39,893 nt of DNA from Verrucomicrobiales bacterium (GCA_016793885.1 JAEUHE010000212.1:1-39893), one strand, 5' to 3'; counted from the first letter of the stretch, positions 1-9,354 are shown. Notes: generated from the sequence alone by a model not told the origin. Program-made: numbers and translations.

Positions 1-2
1 GT

Positions 3-62
3 GGGACAGCAGGTGCGACTTTTGAAGCCATTTTCCGAGGCGATGTAGTCAACTTCAAATAT
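3..62 (+). CDS. Possible C-terminal end of a gene cut by the window edge
   Basis: One plus-strand frame is open from the first bases to a TGA at 60-62 and encodes about 19 residues ending in GDVVNFKY. The mix of small and hydrophobic residues would suit the C-terminus of an exported beta-rich protein. The piece is too short to identify, and chance openness over 60 bases cannot be excluded. Confidence 0.3.
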
Positions 63-141
63 TGATCTCACTTCCTTTCCGCGTAAACGGTTCATCCTGA
101 AAGAGCCGACTAACGGCTTTTGTCCTTATGGGATGATACTG

Positions 142-174
142 TCGTAATCGTAATCGTAATCGTAATCGTAATCG
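142..174. repeat. Tandem hexamer repeat TCGTAA x5
   Basis: Five perfect copies of TCGTAA plus a trailing TCG. About 25 bases further on, 198-226 contains GACGAGTGATAAGTGGCGAG, a degenerate direct repeat of GACGAGTG-like units. The same two motif types occur together again at 15908-15970, downstream of another gene, so this is a recurring intergenic composite and not a one-off microsatellite. Confidence 0.9.
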
Positions 175-261
175 CCCTCCGTCCGGAGTTCGGGGGTAGT
201 GACGAGTGATAAGTGGCGAGTGGCCTACACCCGTTCCCTTCGGTAACTAATCACTCAGAGC

Positions 262-368
262 GGCCGGTGGCATCGCTGCGCGATGCTCCGTATTTTTTAA
301 CGATTCCTGGGGTGCCAGCACCCCAGGCTAATCTCTGCGAACCCTTCGGGTTCAGGGCTGTGGCCGCC
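262..368 (+). repeat. Dispersed three-hairpin palindromic repeat, copy A
   Basis: About 107 bp with three successive inverted repeats: a GGCATCGC/GCGATGC stem, a CTGGGGTGC/GCACCCCAG stem, and a GAACCC/GGGTTC stem, ending in GGCCGCC. Copies with the same order and spacing lie at 8899-9003 (same orientation) and 20990-21085 (inverted). Loops and spacers vary while the stems are kept. It lies in the intergenic stretch 63-500, where I see no convincing gene. Confidence 0.9.
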
Positions 369-500
369 TCGTGATGACTTCCTTCAGCTTGTCTTTCCGC
401 ATCGTTGGAGGAAAGACGATAGCCCTCTACCGCTGTCCTGCACCCCCGGAGGGCGGCTCGGCCAACCTCATCCACCTCCAATCACCCCTGTGCCAGGGGA

Positions 501-1718
501 TTATCGGCGGGTCATTTGTGCCAGCAGTTGGGACAGGTGCTCCTGAACCACGGGGACATGGAAGTGTCGCAGCGCGGCCTCCCGCGCGCCTGCCGCCAAC
601 GTGGCACGGAGGTTGGGATCCTGGATCGCTTTGGCCAGCAGATCGGCCACTCGGTCCGCCGGGTCATCAGGGGACACGACCAGCGCGCTGACCCCGTCCT
701 GCACGTAGCGGGCATTGTCCCCAATGTCCGTGGTCATGACAGTCCGGCCGGCTGCCAGGTATTCGGAGAGCTTGGTGGACAGTCCCGACTTGCTCCACAC
801 CGAGTTGGTGCGGAGATTCATCAGGATGTTCGCATTGGCCACCTCCTCTTTCACCACGGAGGAGGGGCTGAACCCACGCAGGGTCACGCAGGACTCAAGC
901 TTGAGGTCGCGCACATCGGATTGCAGTTTCTGCACTCGCGGCAGATTGGGATTCGCGCCGACGAAGCGCATTTGAAAAGGGATTCCCCGCTGGCGGAGTA
1001 TGCCCAGAGCGGCGGTCAGTTTCTCGATGTCTTCATGCTCCCCGAAGCCCCCGGAGTACAGGATGACGGGAGGCGTATTCTTGGGTTCTGGCGGCATCGC
1101 CCAGGCTTGGCAATCAATGATTGTGGGAACGATGTGGACTCGTTCCGGATGGCCGGACAGCGCGGCGTACTTCTGCTGAAGGTAGGAAGAGATGACCCAG
1201 AGCTGATCCGCCATTCCGGAGCACCAATGGTCGGCCGCCCAGGAGTTCCATCCGAAGATTCGTTGGGACAGGCTGATGTTCTCGGTGACCACCAGCTCCA
1301 TGCGTTCGTCCTCGTAGCATTGGACAGTCGGTATACCCAGACGTCGTGCCAGGCGAGTGATGGGGAACGTGTCGTAGAAGGCGAGGTGGTTAAAGATCAC
1401 CAGATCGAGCTGCCCTTGGGAAGCCGCTGCTCGAACGCGTTTCAGGATTGCCCGTACGGCTCGGATTTTTAGTCCGATGGCCTTGAAGCCCCGATCTCGG
1501 TCGGTGGTGCCTAGCACGTACTCGTAGCGGGCTCCGCACATCTCGCCGGAGACTTGAGTAGTGCCGGCGGCTTCGAGGCTGTGCTGATTCCAGACGGTGA
1601 CTTGGTGCCCTAGTCCCGTGAGGGCGCTGATCAGAGTGCGCAGGCGACCGGTGCGGCCCCAACCCTCGGGTAGGTCCGCGACAGTCACGAGGGCGATGTG
1701 CAGCTTCGTCCGGTTCAA
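501..1718 (-). CDS. Glycosyltransferase family 4-like (GT-B fold)
   Basis: A 405-aa protein with the layout of a GT-B glycosyltransferase. The N-terminal half begins with a short beta strand and a Gly-rich loop (IALVTVADLPEGWGRTGR) as in the acceptor domain. The C-terminal half has the donor-sugar domain, with LYSGGFGEHEDIEKL around residue 220 and SEYLAAGRTVMTTDIGDN at about 318-335, resembling the group-1 family nucleotide-sugar site. It probably transfers an activated sugar in the cytoplasm during polysaccharide assembly. The start is a TTG at 1718, chosen because the conserved N-terminal strand follows immediately. It lies 18 bp after a polysaccharide polymerase/ligase-like gene on the same strand, probably one operon. 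Donor and acceptor cannot be read from the sequence. Confidence 0.85.
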   Translation of the reverse strand: MNRTKLHIALVTVADLPEGWGRTGRLRTLISALTGLGHQVTVWNQHSLEAAGTTQVSGEMCGARYEYVLGTTDRDRGFKAIGLKIRAVRAILKRVRAAASQGQLDLVIFNHLAFYDTFPITRLARRLGIPTVQCYEDERMELVVTENISLSQRIFGWNSWAADHWCSGMADQLWVISSYLQQKYAALSGHPERVHIVPTIIDCQAWAMPPEPKNTPPVILYSGGFGEHEDIEKLTAALGILRQRGIPFQMRFVGANPNLPRVQKLQSDVRDLKLESCVTLRGFSPSSVVKEEVANANILMNLRTNSVWSKSGLSTKLSEYLAAGRTVMTTDIGDNARYVQDGVSALVVSPDDPADRVADLLAKAIQDPNLRATLAAGAREAALRHFHVPVVQEHLSQLLAQMTRR

Positions 1719-1736
1719 GGCAAGAGGACGGACGGG

Positions 1737-3362
1737 TTACGCAGGAGCACCGAAGGCGCCCGGGGAGCGCATCCCTCGACCCGTCTTGCGAGGCGTCGGT
1801 CCGGTTTGAGCGACCGCTGCCGCTGGTGCCGGTTGCTGGGCGTGGCAGATGCCGCCGTTCAGGGCAATGCTGAAGCCGATTGCTCCGGTGAACATGAAAA
1901 GCCCTCCGGTGAAAGTGCCGTAGACGAAGAAGAAAAAGATGGTCTGGGCGATAAAATACGCCAATAGGAGCGTGTTGACGGTCTTCAATTCCGCCGGGCC
2001 GTATCGGTAGTTGCGGTAGAGCCCCATAAACGCCACCACGAGGAACCAAAGGAAGAACGCCACTCCGAACAACCCGAGGGGTAGGATGAGCGACAGTGGC
2101 CCGCTATGGAAGTCGCCGGCGATGTAGGAGCCCTCGAAATCGCTGATGTATCCCCGCCGCATGGACTCGCGGATCAGGTTCATGTCGGAGGCCTTGCCAC
2201 CGTAGCCCTTGCCGATCCAGAGAAACTGCGGGATCTGCTCAATAACGACATTCCACATCCGGACCCGCCAATCGGTGGAGGCCCAGGCATCGAATCGGAC
2301 GACGGGATTCACATTCACCGGCAGGAAACTGATCGCCCGCTGGACCACCAGCGGCAGCCGTTCGGTGAAAGGCAGGGCGCAGGCAAACAAGATTAAGCCC
2401 ACCCCCACCAGGACTGCGAACAGCTTGGTTTTATAGAGCCGCTCCAGGATCAGTTGGGTCGTGAAAATGAGGCCCAGGATGATGGGCATGGAACGGAATC
2501 CGCCGAACATACTTGTGCCTACCAGGAGAACCAGCAACAGCGGACGGTAGGGCTGGTTGATGCTTAGGCCCTTTACAAACGAGATGGGGGAGAAGTGGAA
2601 TCTTTCACTGAAGTCGAAGATTCCCTTAATTCCATGTCGAAGCAGCAGGAAGCAGAAGGGGCCGGTGCACGCGAACGCGAGACCCGTCAACCGAGAGAAG
2701 GATCGCTCGTCCACGCTGAAGTCGGATTGGATCTGCATCACCGCGGTCTCGACCGGGAAGAGCCAGAACAGCCAGTAGAAAGCGGCGCCGCCGCTGTAGG
2801 CGAGATTACTGATGACATTCGTGATACCCGACAGAAAGAACAAGCTGGCAAAGAGCATGGCCTTTCGGGGCGGGATTTTCTGCCACGACAGCGCGAAGAA
2901 GCCCGCGATCGCCATGAGCGCTTCCATATACTTCCTGCCCCCGAAGACCCCGCCGCCGATCGAGCCGAAGCCCAGACCGCCTCGCAGCTTGGCCGTCACG
3001 AGAATCAGAACTGCCAAAAAAATGAGCGGCGTGGAGATCCAGGGGGTCATCTCGAGCCGTTTGCTCTTGTCCATGATCCGGTCCAGGATCGAAAAGCCGA
3101 TGCTCGCCGCCGTCAGCACCATCCACATACGCGGCTGACCGGGAAGGAAAAAGGCGTTCAGCACTGAGTTCCAGCAGACAATCAAGAGGGTGTGATGCCA
3201 ATGGAGTAGGATAGGCACCAGCAAGGCAGCGGTGACAATGCCTACGCCGAGCAAGGACATGTAGTCCAGGGGGGTAGTCAGGAGGTAACCCATCAGGATG
3301 GCCATGGGAATACACAGGCCATAGATGATGAGATTGCGTGGGATAATGACGCCGCTACTCAT
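1737..3362 (-). CDS. O-antigen ligase/polymerase-like membrane protein (Wzy_C type)
   Basis: A 541-aa protein with roughly ten or more hydrophobic segments across its length. Around residues 345-390 a periplasmic loop has the pattern RVRMWNVVIEQIP followed by WIGKGYGG, and later HSGPLSLILPLGLFG just before another membrane segment. An Arg/Trp loop, GxGxG and a His-containing stretch before the last helices are typical of the O-antigen ligase/Wzy superfamily, which joins lipid-linked polysaccharide repeats at the periplasmic face. The last ~35 residues are Pro/Ala-rich and probably disordered. It is co-directional with the glycosyltransferase just downstream, which supports exopolysaccharide or O-antigen synthesis. 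Polymerase and ligase cannot be told apart by eye. Confidence 0.75.
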   Translation of the reverse strand: MSSGVIIPRNLIIYGLCIPMAILMGYLLTTPLDYMSLLGVGIVTAALLVPILLHWHHTLLIVCWNSVLNAFFLPGQPRMWMVLTAASIGFSILDRIMDKSKRLEMTPWISTPLIFLAVLILVTAKLRGGLGFGSIGGGVFGGRKYMEALMAIAGFFALSWQKIPPRKAMLFASLFFLSGITNVISNLAYSGGAAFYWLFWLFPVETAVMQIQSDFSVDERSFSRLTGLAFACTGPFCFLLLRHGIKGIFDFSERFHFSPISFVKGLSINQPYRPLLLVLLVGTSMFGGFRSMPIILGLIFTTQLILERLYKTKLFAVLVGVGLILFACALPFTERLPLVVQRAISFLPVNVNPVVRFDAWASTDWRVRMWNVVIEQIPQFLWIGKGYGGKASDMNLIRESMRRGYISDFEGSYIAGDFHSGPLSLILPLGLFGVAFFLWFLVVAFMGLYRNYRYGPAELKTVNTLLLAYFIAQTIFFFFVYGTFTGGLFMFTGAIGFSIALNGGICHAQQPAPAAAVAQTGPTPRKTGRGMRSPGAFGAPA

Positions 3363-3599
3363 GTGCGATACGCTGGTTCCAAAACAAACTTCTTCATCGA
3401 ACCCCGGAGGCCGGAATCCCAGCCATTCGGTGGAGGACTCTCAACGCCGGCAACGAGCCGATTCGGTGGTCCAAAGGTTCGACACTCATATACTTCCGAT
3501 ACCTAATCGACCCTTGCAACAACAACTTGAGCCTTTGTGTCCCAGTGCCCCGGGCGGTGGAACCTGGGGTTCTGACATCTGGACGTGGGAAACGCTCAA

Positions 3600-6500
3600 T
3601 TAGAACCGTCGGAATTTGCCGTCCCAACCGAGGATTGTGCACTGAACCTCATCCCCCCCGAGCCAATGGAGATGGAGTAGTTGGACGTTGCCTTTCCGCA
3701 GTTCTTCCAACGACTCAGGACCGACCTGCGGATCAAGGCCGGGCTCAAACAGGAATTCTTCGCTAAAGTTATGATGTCCAGGGCGGTAAGTCTGGGAGTA
3801 GTAGTCCTTGAGCACCAGGGGTTGAGAGGTGAGGCCAACGATCTGGGTTTGCTCAAACCGGACCAGCGGAGCCGTATAGCCAGCCGAGATACCGGTGGGA
3901 GGCTTGGGCCAGTAGTAGATGGGCTGCACTTGGAGAATCCGGTCCTTCGCTGCGTTGGTCGCCACAAATACGGGAGCGCGTCGGATCGCATTGGGGAGAA
4001 GGGGAGCGACGGGCCTGAGTCGGACAACCTCCTGAGTGGTGGTGGTAAATTTACCCTCGTAATCCATGGTGGGTTTCCCCAGTGCATACGTCACCCAGAC
4101 ATGTGTGGGGAATTCCTGCTGAGTTAAAACGGGAGGATGGGAACCAAAAACCTTCAACGTCAGCTCCGTGGTGAGTTGCCAGCGTCGTTGATCCACCCCG
4201 ACGCCGGTGGTCCACTTGTCGATCGACAGCGAGTTGTTGGCGTCAAAGGAGTGGGAGCCTGCGGGCCAAACCGATGGAGGGCCGATCAAGGTTTGTTTCG
4301 ACTGGTTTTCGAGATATTCCACCGAACCGTCCCGGTAAATCGGGGCGCTGGCTCGCTGGGGAACCAGTGAGGTGTTGGTGGTGCTGAGATGCCAGATCGA
4401 TTTGAGACGATGATTGCTGAAAACATCACCGAATTCCTCCTGGCCTACCTGATAAACGGTCGGCTCGTCGACCAGGTAGGTGTCGTGCGCTCGTGACGAA
4501 TCGGGGAGGGGAAGCGGCCGCACCTGTTTGACGATGAGAGTGCGGTTGGTGTCCTTCTTGTATTCGAAATCGAGCGAGAAGCTGGTCTTGGCTGGAACCG
4601 TCTGGCGATACTGCAGTCCAACTGAGAGGAAGAGATTCAGGAAACCTTGGTAGTCTCCATCCCAGTCCATCACCGTTGCCCCCAAAGGAACTTTCGAGGA
4701 AGACTGGCGCAATAGGACCGAAGAAAAGCTGCTAAACCGACTGACGTTGACCACCTCCGGAAGCGAATCACCGTCCGGGTTGGTGACGGGGAACGCGCCG
4801 ATCTGGCTCACCAGATTTCCGAAGACGTTTGTCGAGAAGGGGCTGAATTCGAAGTGCAGTGAGGCAACCCCATTGGCCATCTCCTCCTCGTCGGGGAAGG
4901 AGTGATGCACCAGGACGCCCATCGCGACCTTGGACTCGTCGACGCGATGGCGCAACCGCTCGAGGAAGGCGTTATCATTGTAGAAGCTGGCATAAACCTG
5001 CTGAAGCGCGCGGAACACGCCGCGCTCGGTGCTCCACATTCCATCGCATTGGCTGGGGCCCTGGCCATCACCATCCAGATCATCGGACAGGCAGCCGCTG
5101 TAGCTGTCGTAGAGTCCGGCCCCGGTGAAGTTTTCGCTGTCCTCGACGTTGGTCGAGCTGCGGAACCGGATCTTCTTTCCGGGATTAAACACGCTGAGCG
5201 CTTGGGTGATCGCTGCCTGTTGCTCGGGGGCGAAGCGTGCTTCGTTGCGGATCAGGATGCGGATGGCTGCGAGATTGCTTTTAAGCGAGGGAAGGTTGGG
5301 CGGGTATTCAGTGAATTGCTCGAGTCGGCCCTGAATTACCTGGCGCAAGGTCTGCTGGGAGGCTAGCAGCTGGTCCATGAACACCTCCCACAAATCGAAA
5401 GAGAATGCGATGGCTGCCGGGCTGTGATTCGGGATCGATTGCCTCAGCAGGCCGTAGTTGGCTGCCTTGCCCCCGAAGAAGCGGATGTCCGCCGGCTTCA
5501 AGGCTTCGGTGGAGGCGCTGAACTGACCATAGCGTTCCTTAGGTTTGAAATCGAGTGGTTCGAACGCCTTTAGGGCGAGCAGCTCGGCTCGGTGGTCGGC
5601 GCTGAGTTTACCCTCCAACGACAGAACACGCACCTCGCACCGACCTCCTTCGGAGTGTGCTGACAGAAGAACTTCTTGATCGACGAGGCTGCGCACCCGA
5701 TCCCGTTCGCTGGCTTCCGGCAGGTAGACGAAAGGAATCCCGAAGGAGCTTGCGAGGATGGCGGTGTGGGAGTTGGGCGTGGAGGGTGAGAGGGAAATGA
5801 TTCCGGCCACCAGGGGTGTCTCCGCCGGCACTCCATCCGTCAGCAGTATATCGGTCGGCCCCAGCCGCCCGTCGGCGTAAGCCGCATCGATTTCTGAAGC
5901 GGGAAAGAACTTGAGCATTCCCAGCGCCCAGCCAGAAGCATAGCAGTGGTCCTGTTCTACCCATCGTTCCACCGAGGCAATTTCGAAGCCGCGGCTGACG
6001 AAGTGCTGTCGATGCGCTTCCGCGGCGGTCCGTTGCTCGAAAGAGGGAACATAGAAGGCGACGGCTGAAGATTCTGGATGCACGGTTGCTCGCACCAGTT
6101 CCAGCCATTCCAAGGCCTGCTCGGGTGGATACGAATCCTGCCCAACCAACTGGATTCCGTATTCCCTGGCGTTCCAATCAGGCGGATATAGGACTGCCCC
6201 CAGCACCACCTGCTGACCTTCCCGAAACAACGAGATCCTATCGAAAGCGGCACGATCGAGGCCGCGAAAGGCGTCGACTCGGCGAGTCAGGAAGTCGTAG
6301 TGGAAGGGAAAGAGCCTGCTGTGTTGGTAGAGCACTCGAGTCGGATCGTTCAGTAAGATCGCGAATTTGACCCAGCGCATCCTTCCGCCTTCGGTCTCCG
6401 CGGAGAGAAAGGCGTCGTCGGGAAAGTGGAGCTGATTCTTCCAGTCGTGGCCGGGAGGGCGAGGGGACCGAGTGATGCGATAGAACCGATGAGGCAAGTG

Positions 6501-6857
6501 GGCTGAGTTGAGGTCCGGGTAGCGATCGAGCCCGTCATGAGTGAGGGCGACTGAGGTCCAGGCCGATGGAGTTAAGCGCGAGGCAGCTTCCAGGGAGATG
6601 AGTGTGTCGGGTTGATAGGGAGTTTGGAATCGGACCCAGCCATGCTCGAAGTCCCAGGACGCCGTCAGGTCGCGTGGAGATTGCGCGTGGCTGGGGAAGA
6701 CGACGTATAAAAGCAGCAGCAGCAGCAGAACGAGGGTTGATCCTGGGATGTTCCAGCCAATGGGTTGGCTCAGTCGTCGCCCGGTCAGCCCTGCGGCGGT
6801 TTGCCCGTCAGTCCTGGTCCTATCAGCGGCCCCATTGAGTTGCACGGAGGAGGTCAT
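3600..6857 (-). CDS. Large exported protein with PEP-synthase/PPDK-like phosphohistidine and ATP-grasp domains in reversed order
   Basis: A 1085-aa protein. Residues ~37-60 form a strong hydrophobic segment (LVLLLLLLLYVVFPSHAQS), a signal peptide or membrane anchor after a long N-tail. Residues ~335-390 resemble the phosphohistidine (PEP-utilising mobile) domain, with TPNSHTAILASSFGIPFVYL and candidate histidine H364. Residues ~455-700 resemble the PPDK/PEP-synthase ATP-grasp domain: GGKAANYGLL at ~461, KIRFRSSTNVEDSENFTGAG near 565-585, and acidic Asp/Gly-rich SDDLDGDGQG inserted after it. Canonical enzymes place the ATP domain before the His domain and end in a PEP/pyruvate barrel. Here the order is reversed and no barrel is recognisable; residues ~700-1085 are unassigned. 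An ATP-dependent enzyme outside the cytoplasm would be odd, so catalysis is uncertain. The start ATG at 6857 precedes the signal segment. Confidence 0.7.
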   Translation of the reverse strand: MTSSVQLNGAADRTRTDGQTAAGLTGRRLSQPIGWNIPGSTLVLLLLLLLYVVFPSHAQSPRDLTASWDFEHGWVRFQTPYQPDTLISLEAASRLTPSAWTSVALTHDGLDRYPDLNSAHLPHRFYRITRSPRPPGHDWKNQLHFPDDAFLSAETEGGRMRWVKFAILLNDPTRVLYQHSRLFPFHYDFLTRRVDAFRGLDRAAFDRISLFREGQQVVLGAVLYPPDWNAREYGIQLVGQDSYPPEQALEWLELVRATVHPESSAVAFYVPSFEQRTAAEAHRQHFVSRGFEIASVERWVEQDHCYASGWALGMLKFFPASEIDAAYADGRLGPTDILLTDGVPAETPLVAGIISLSPSTPNSHTAILASSFGIPFVYLPEASERDRVRSLVDQEVLLSAHSEGGRCEVRVLSLEGKLSADHRAELLALKAFEPLDFKPKERYGQFSASTEALKPADIRFFGGKAANYGLLRQSIPNHSPAAIAFSFDLWEVFMDQLLASQQTLRQVIQGRLEQFTEYPPNLPSLKSNLAAIRILIRNEARFAPEQQAAITQALSVFNPGKKIRFRSSTNVEDSENFTGAGLYDSYSGCLSDDLDGDGQGPSQCDGMWSTERGVFRALQQVYASFYNDNAFLERLRHRVDESKVAMGVLVHHSFPDEEEMANGVASLHFEFSPFSTNVFGNLVSQIGAFPVTNPDGDSLPEVVNVSRFSSFSSVLLRQSSSKVPLGATVMDWDGDYQGFLNLFLSVGLQYRQTVPAKTSFSLDFEYKKDTNRTLIVKQVRPLPLPDSSRAHDTYLVDEPTVYQVGQEEFGDVFSNHRLKSIWHLSTTNTSLVPQRASAPIYRDGSVEYLENQSKQTLIGPPSVWPAGSHSFDANNSLSIDKWTTGVGVDQRRWQLTTELTLKVFGSHPPVLTQQEFPTHVWVTYALGKPTMDYEGKFTTTTQEVVRLRPVAPLLPNAIRRAPVFVATNAAKDRILQVQPIYYWPKPPTGISAGYTAPLVRFEQTQIVGLTSQPLVLKDYYSQTYRPGHHNFSEEFLFEPGLDPQVGPESLEELRKGNVQLLHLHWLGGDEVQCTILGWDGKFRRF

Positions 6858-7155
6858 GAGTTTGATTACTTGGGGATGCCTTTAGCAACTGTCATGCCGC
6901 TCGACGAATCTGGGCAACTTCTGATGTCAGATCTCATTTCGGACTTTTGATCAGGGATGTCCGATCGGCCGAGTTGCAAAGTAACAGCTTCGAGCCTAAT
7001 GCAGAATGAAATCTAGAACGAGAATTGTCTTGGGGAGCTATTCCCAAACCTTCGTGTCGTCTGGGTGTCCGTCCCCACTTGTGCCTAGAGTCCGCCAGCA
7101 CGCCGTGCGGACACATTGCTTGAAAAAGCGTCGATCATTGTCCTATTGTACAGAC
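6858..7155. promoter_or_regulatory. Divergent intergenic region
   Basis: About 300 bp separate the minus-strand gene starting at 6857 from the plus-strand gene starting at 7156, so promoters for both should lie here. I see no convincing operator palindrome or clear -35/-10 pair. An in-frame ATG at 7006 would extend the plus-strand gene, but its first 50 codons do not look like secretory-protein sequence. Confidence 0.4.
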
Positions 7156-8157
7156 ATGTTTTCCCTCTCTTGTGCGAGGCTGCGCCTTTCTGTGCCGTGG
7201 CATCGAGTTTGGAGAAGAGTCGTTCGGACCGTGGCGCTAGGTCTGACGAGCTCCATCGCCCTGGCTGAGAAATCACCCCTTGCCCCTGGTTCTCCAGCCG
7301 GGCCATCCACACCTGTCCCGACCGCGGCGCTGCCCGGTTCGGGGACGAAGGGCACGGCGGAGAAGGATCCTTTGGCTTATCGGGTTCTTGAATTGCAAGG
7401 GGGCACGATCGCCAAGTTCGACAACTGGGTTTACACGCCGATCCAGAGCAGCGGTGGGATCGCGTTCTGCGACGGGTTTCCCCAGGGACGCCAGAACGAC
7501 TTTGTTCTGCGCGCGGCGGTCGGGACGCCGAGTGCCGCGGACATGGCCAACTTCTTTACACAGGGACCTCTGCTTGCGCAGCAGGTGCTCGCCCAGTTTT
7601 TCGGCCCCGTATTTCGTCCGGCAGGCGAGCCGAAGAAGACCCGGTGTGGAGGTGACGAAGCGATGGTTGAGAGCTATGAGGGTTCAGTGAATGGCCGGAA
7701 GCTGCTGTGCCAGGTGATGTATGTGAAGCGGAAGGATGTGGCCATTGCTGTGCTGGGCATTGGAACTGATGCCGGGTTCAAGGAGTTCGGACGGTCGATT
7801 GAAATCGTCGCCCAGAGCATCACCTTCAAGGAATCTTCCCTCGAAGCCGGCCTCGTGGGCACTTGGACGGCGGAGAATTTTTCATCGGCCGGCGGCGGGG
7901 GGGCTGGAGCGAAGATCAACGTGGCTCAATCCCGTTCGATCACGTTTTATCCCAACGGGTCGTTTTCCGACACCGCCCAGAGCGGCTTTAGCGGATCGGA
8001 TCTGACCGGGTTGGCACAGGGGGGTAACCGTGGAACTGTCGTCAAGCGCGGCACCACGCTGACTTTTCGTTACGACAATGGCAACAACTGGAGCGCCGGC
8101 TATGAATTATTCAGCAACGGCTTGAAGCTCGACGGACAAGTCTATGTTAAACAATGA
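7156..8157 (+). CDS. Secreted protein of unknown function with a C-terminal lipocalin-like stretch
   Basis: A 333-aa protein read from the ATG at 7156, chosen over the in-frame ATG at 7006 because it gives a normal basic N-terminus followed by a hydrophobic signal segment (VRTVALGLTSSIALA, cleavage near AEKSP). A Pro/Gly/Ser-rich linker follows. The central part (~70-220) is a mixed alpha/beta domain with no motif I recognise. The last ~95 residues start with GLVGTWTAENFSS, include RSITFYPNGSFSDTAQSG, and end with an alternating-strand pattern, like small beta-barrel stress or lipocalin-like domains that begin GxW. It converges with the next gene, with 6 bp between stop codons. Function is unknown; periplasmic or extracellular location is inferred. 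Confidence 0.7.
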   Translation: MFSLSCARLRLSVPWHRVWRRVVRTVALGLTSSIALAEKSPLAPGSPAGPSTPVPTAALPGSGTKGTAEKDPLAYRVLELQGGTIAKFDNWVYTPIQSSGGIAFCDGFPQGRQNDFVLRAAVGTPSAADMANFFTQGPLLAQQVLAQFFGPVFRPAGEPKKTRCGGDEAMVESYEGSVNGRKLLCQVMYVKRKDVAIAVLGIGTDAGFKEFGRSIEIVAQSITFKESSLEAGLVGTWTAENFSSAGGGGAGAKINVAQSRSITFYPNGSFSDTAQSGFSGSDLTGLAQGGNRGTVVKRGTTLTFRYDNGNNWSAGYELFSNGLKLDGQVYVKQ

Positions 8158-8163
8158 TCGCTG

Positions 8164-8436
8164 TCAGCTGAGACCGGTGAGCAGGAACACGGTGGTCAAA
8201 TAGGCCCATAGCAGAACGAAAGCAATGTGGGCGGAGGTCTCGAAGAGTTTCCCCTTCCAGACTGCCATGGCGATTTCTGCGATCCCGATCAGTCGTGTTA
8301 GAAAAAGCGAATGGTCCTCTCCGAGGATCCGGGCGACGATCCACCGGTGTCGGGGAACCCCATCGAGCACCTTGCAGTACATGCCGTTTACAAGCCACAC
8401 CCCGGCGAAGAAAACCCTGAAGATCCCTAGCTTCAT
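8164..8436 (-). CDS. Small DoxX-like membrane protein
   Basis: A 90-aa protein with three hydrophobic segments (residues ~5-20, ~45-60 and ~68-88). The N-terminal FFAGVWLVNGMYCKVLDGVPRH and the following IVARILG match my memory of the DoxX-like family, whose members carry a helix, a K-x-L-x-x-x-P-R-H-like stretch and further helices. The family is widespread and mostly uncharacterised; some relatives belong to membrane oxidoreductase assemblies. It is a single gene, convergent with the upstream secreted-protein gene. The start is the ATG at 8436. Confidence 0.7.
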   Translation of the reverse strand: MKLGIFRVFFAGVWLVNGMYCKVLDGVPRHRWIVARILGEDHSLFLTRLIGIAEIAMAVWKGKLFETSAHIAFVLLWAYLTTVFLLTGLS

Positions 8437-8692
8437 GCTGGCGCAGATCTAAGCAGGCTTTCGCTGGAAAGGAAACGGATTCTGACCTCCCCCAGAGCGG
8501 CAGGTCACCCTTGCGGATGTTCCCCACTTCGCGGCTGGAGGCTTAACCTTCATGTATGATGACCAAGTGATCCTCCCCATCGCACTGGCCTGTGAGTAGG
8601 CGGGGAAAGGGGATGAGTCTCATGTAGTGAGTGCCGTAGGGTTGGGGGACCTGTCCGGTGATGAGAAGCGTTCTCATCGGCCTGAGGATTTA

Positions 8693-8777
8693 TGGTGCGC
8701 ATAGCAGGACTTGAACCTGCACGGGTTACCCCACTACCACCTCAAAGTAGCGCGTCTGCCAATTCCGCCATATGCGC
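8693..8777 (-). tRNA. tRNA-Leu (anticodon GAG)
   Basis: The minus strand folds as a complete 85-nt tRNA. The acceptor stem GCGCATA pairs with TATGCGC, followed by discriminator A and an encoded CCA. The anticodon arm CTACT/GGTAG encloses TTGAGGT with anticodon GAG, and the T arm is GCAGG-TTCAAGT-CCTGC. A short variable arm (GGGGTAACCC) and the AATTGGCAGACGCG D-arm fit a bacterial tRNA-Leu. Confidence 0.96.
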
Positions 8778-8898
8778 CCGTTGGAGCGGTAAGGAAACCA
8801 AGTTGTGGGGCGAACTGCAAGCGGATTTTCCGGTCTTATGCGCGGTAGGCCCCATTCTTTCCCATTCATGAGTTGGATAGGGTGAGGCAAGCATGAAC

Positions 8899-9003
8899 GG
8901 CCGGTGGCATCGCTGCGCGATGCTCCGCAACTTTGAACGAGTCCGGGGGTGCCAGCACCCCCGGCTATTCTCTTTGAACCCTGCGGGTTCGGACCCTGCC
9001 GCC
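8899..9003 (+). repeat. Dispersed three-hairpin palindromic repeat, copy B
   Basis: The same three-stem structure as 262-368: GGCATCGC/GCGATGC, CGGGGGTGC/GCACCCCCG and GAACCC/GGGTTC, ending GCCGCC. It lies about 120 bp 5' of tRNA-Leu (which is on the minus strand). Stem bases differ from copy A in compensating pairs, for example GGGGGTGC against TGGGGTGC with matching opposite strands. Confidence 0.9.
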
Positions 9004-9118
9004 TAGGTGAGAAACCCCAGTATAGCCCTGCTCGGTATACCAAGACCTGGGAATGGACTAACCAAGGATTTCATGGCTGGCACGGATCCGGGGCCAGGTT
9101 AGCAGGGGCTCCCGCATG

Positions 9119-9217
9119 AGCCGCAAAAACCAAAGGAGACGAAAGAAGCGGACGGATGCAGCGTGGATGAGGGCCTGGGCTCAGAACTTCTTTCGCCATC
9201 TTTCGTTTCTTGCGGCT
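9119..9217. repeat. Imperfect long inverted repeat of AAAG-rich units
   Basis: The left arm 9119-9148 (AGCCGCAAAAACCAAAGGAG and onward) and right arm 9187-9217 are imperfect reverse complements of about 30 bp separated by ~38 bp. Each arm is built from degenerate CAAAG/GAAAG units. The stretch 9004-9354 holds no credible gene, and this is its only clear structure. A second intergenic inverted repeat with the same plan but different units lies at 14425-14536. Confidence 0.65.
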
Positions 9218-9354
9218 AAAGGAGCGGTTGCTTGGTGAGCTTAGTGCCTACGGAGAGACCATCGGGGCCTGCTGCGCTCGGACGGGGGAATCGTCCAGAG
9301 ACGGACGACGCTACCGTTGTAGTGTGGGCCGTCTCGGCCCATCGGCCGCTGGGC

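Noticed and set aside
516..1472. Long plus-strand frame opposite the glycosyltransferase
   Set aside because: Antisense shadow of a clear glycosyltransferase; no domain or start context.
7006..7155. Longer start of the 7156 gene
   Set aside because: The added 50 residues are Cys/Arg-rich and place the signal segment too far in.
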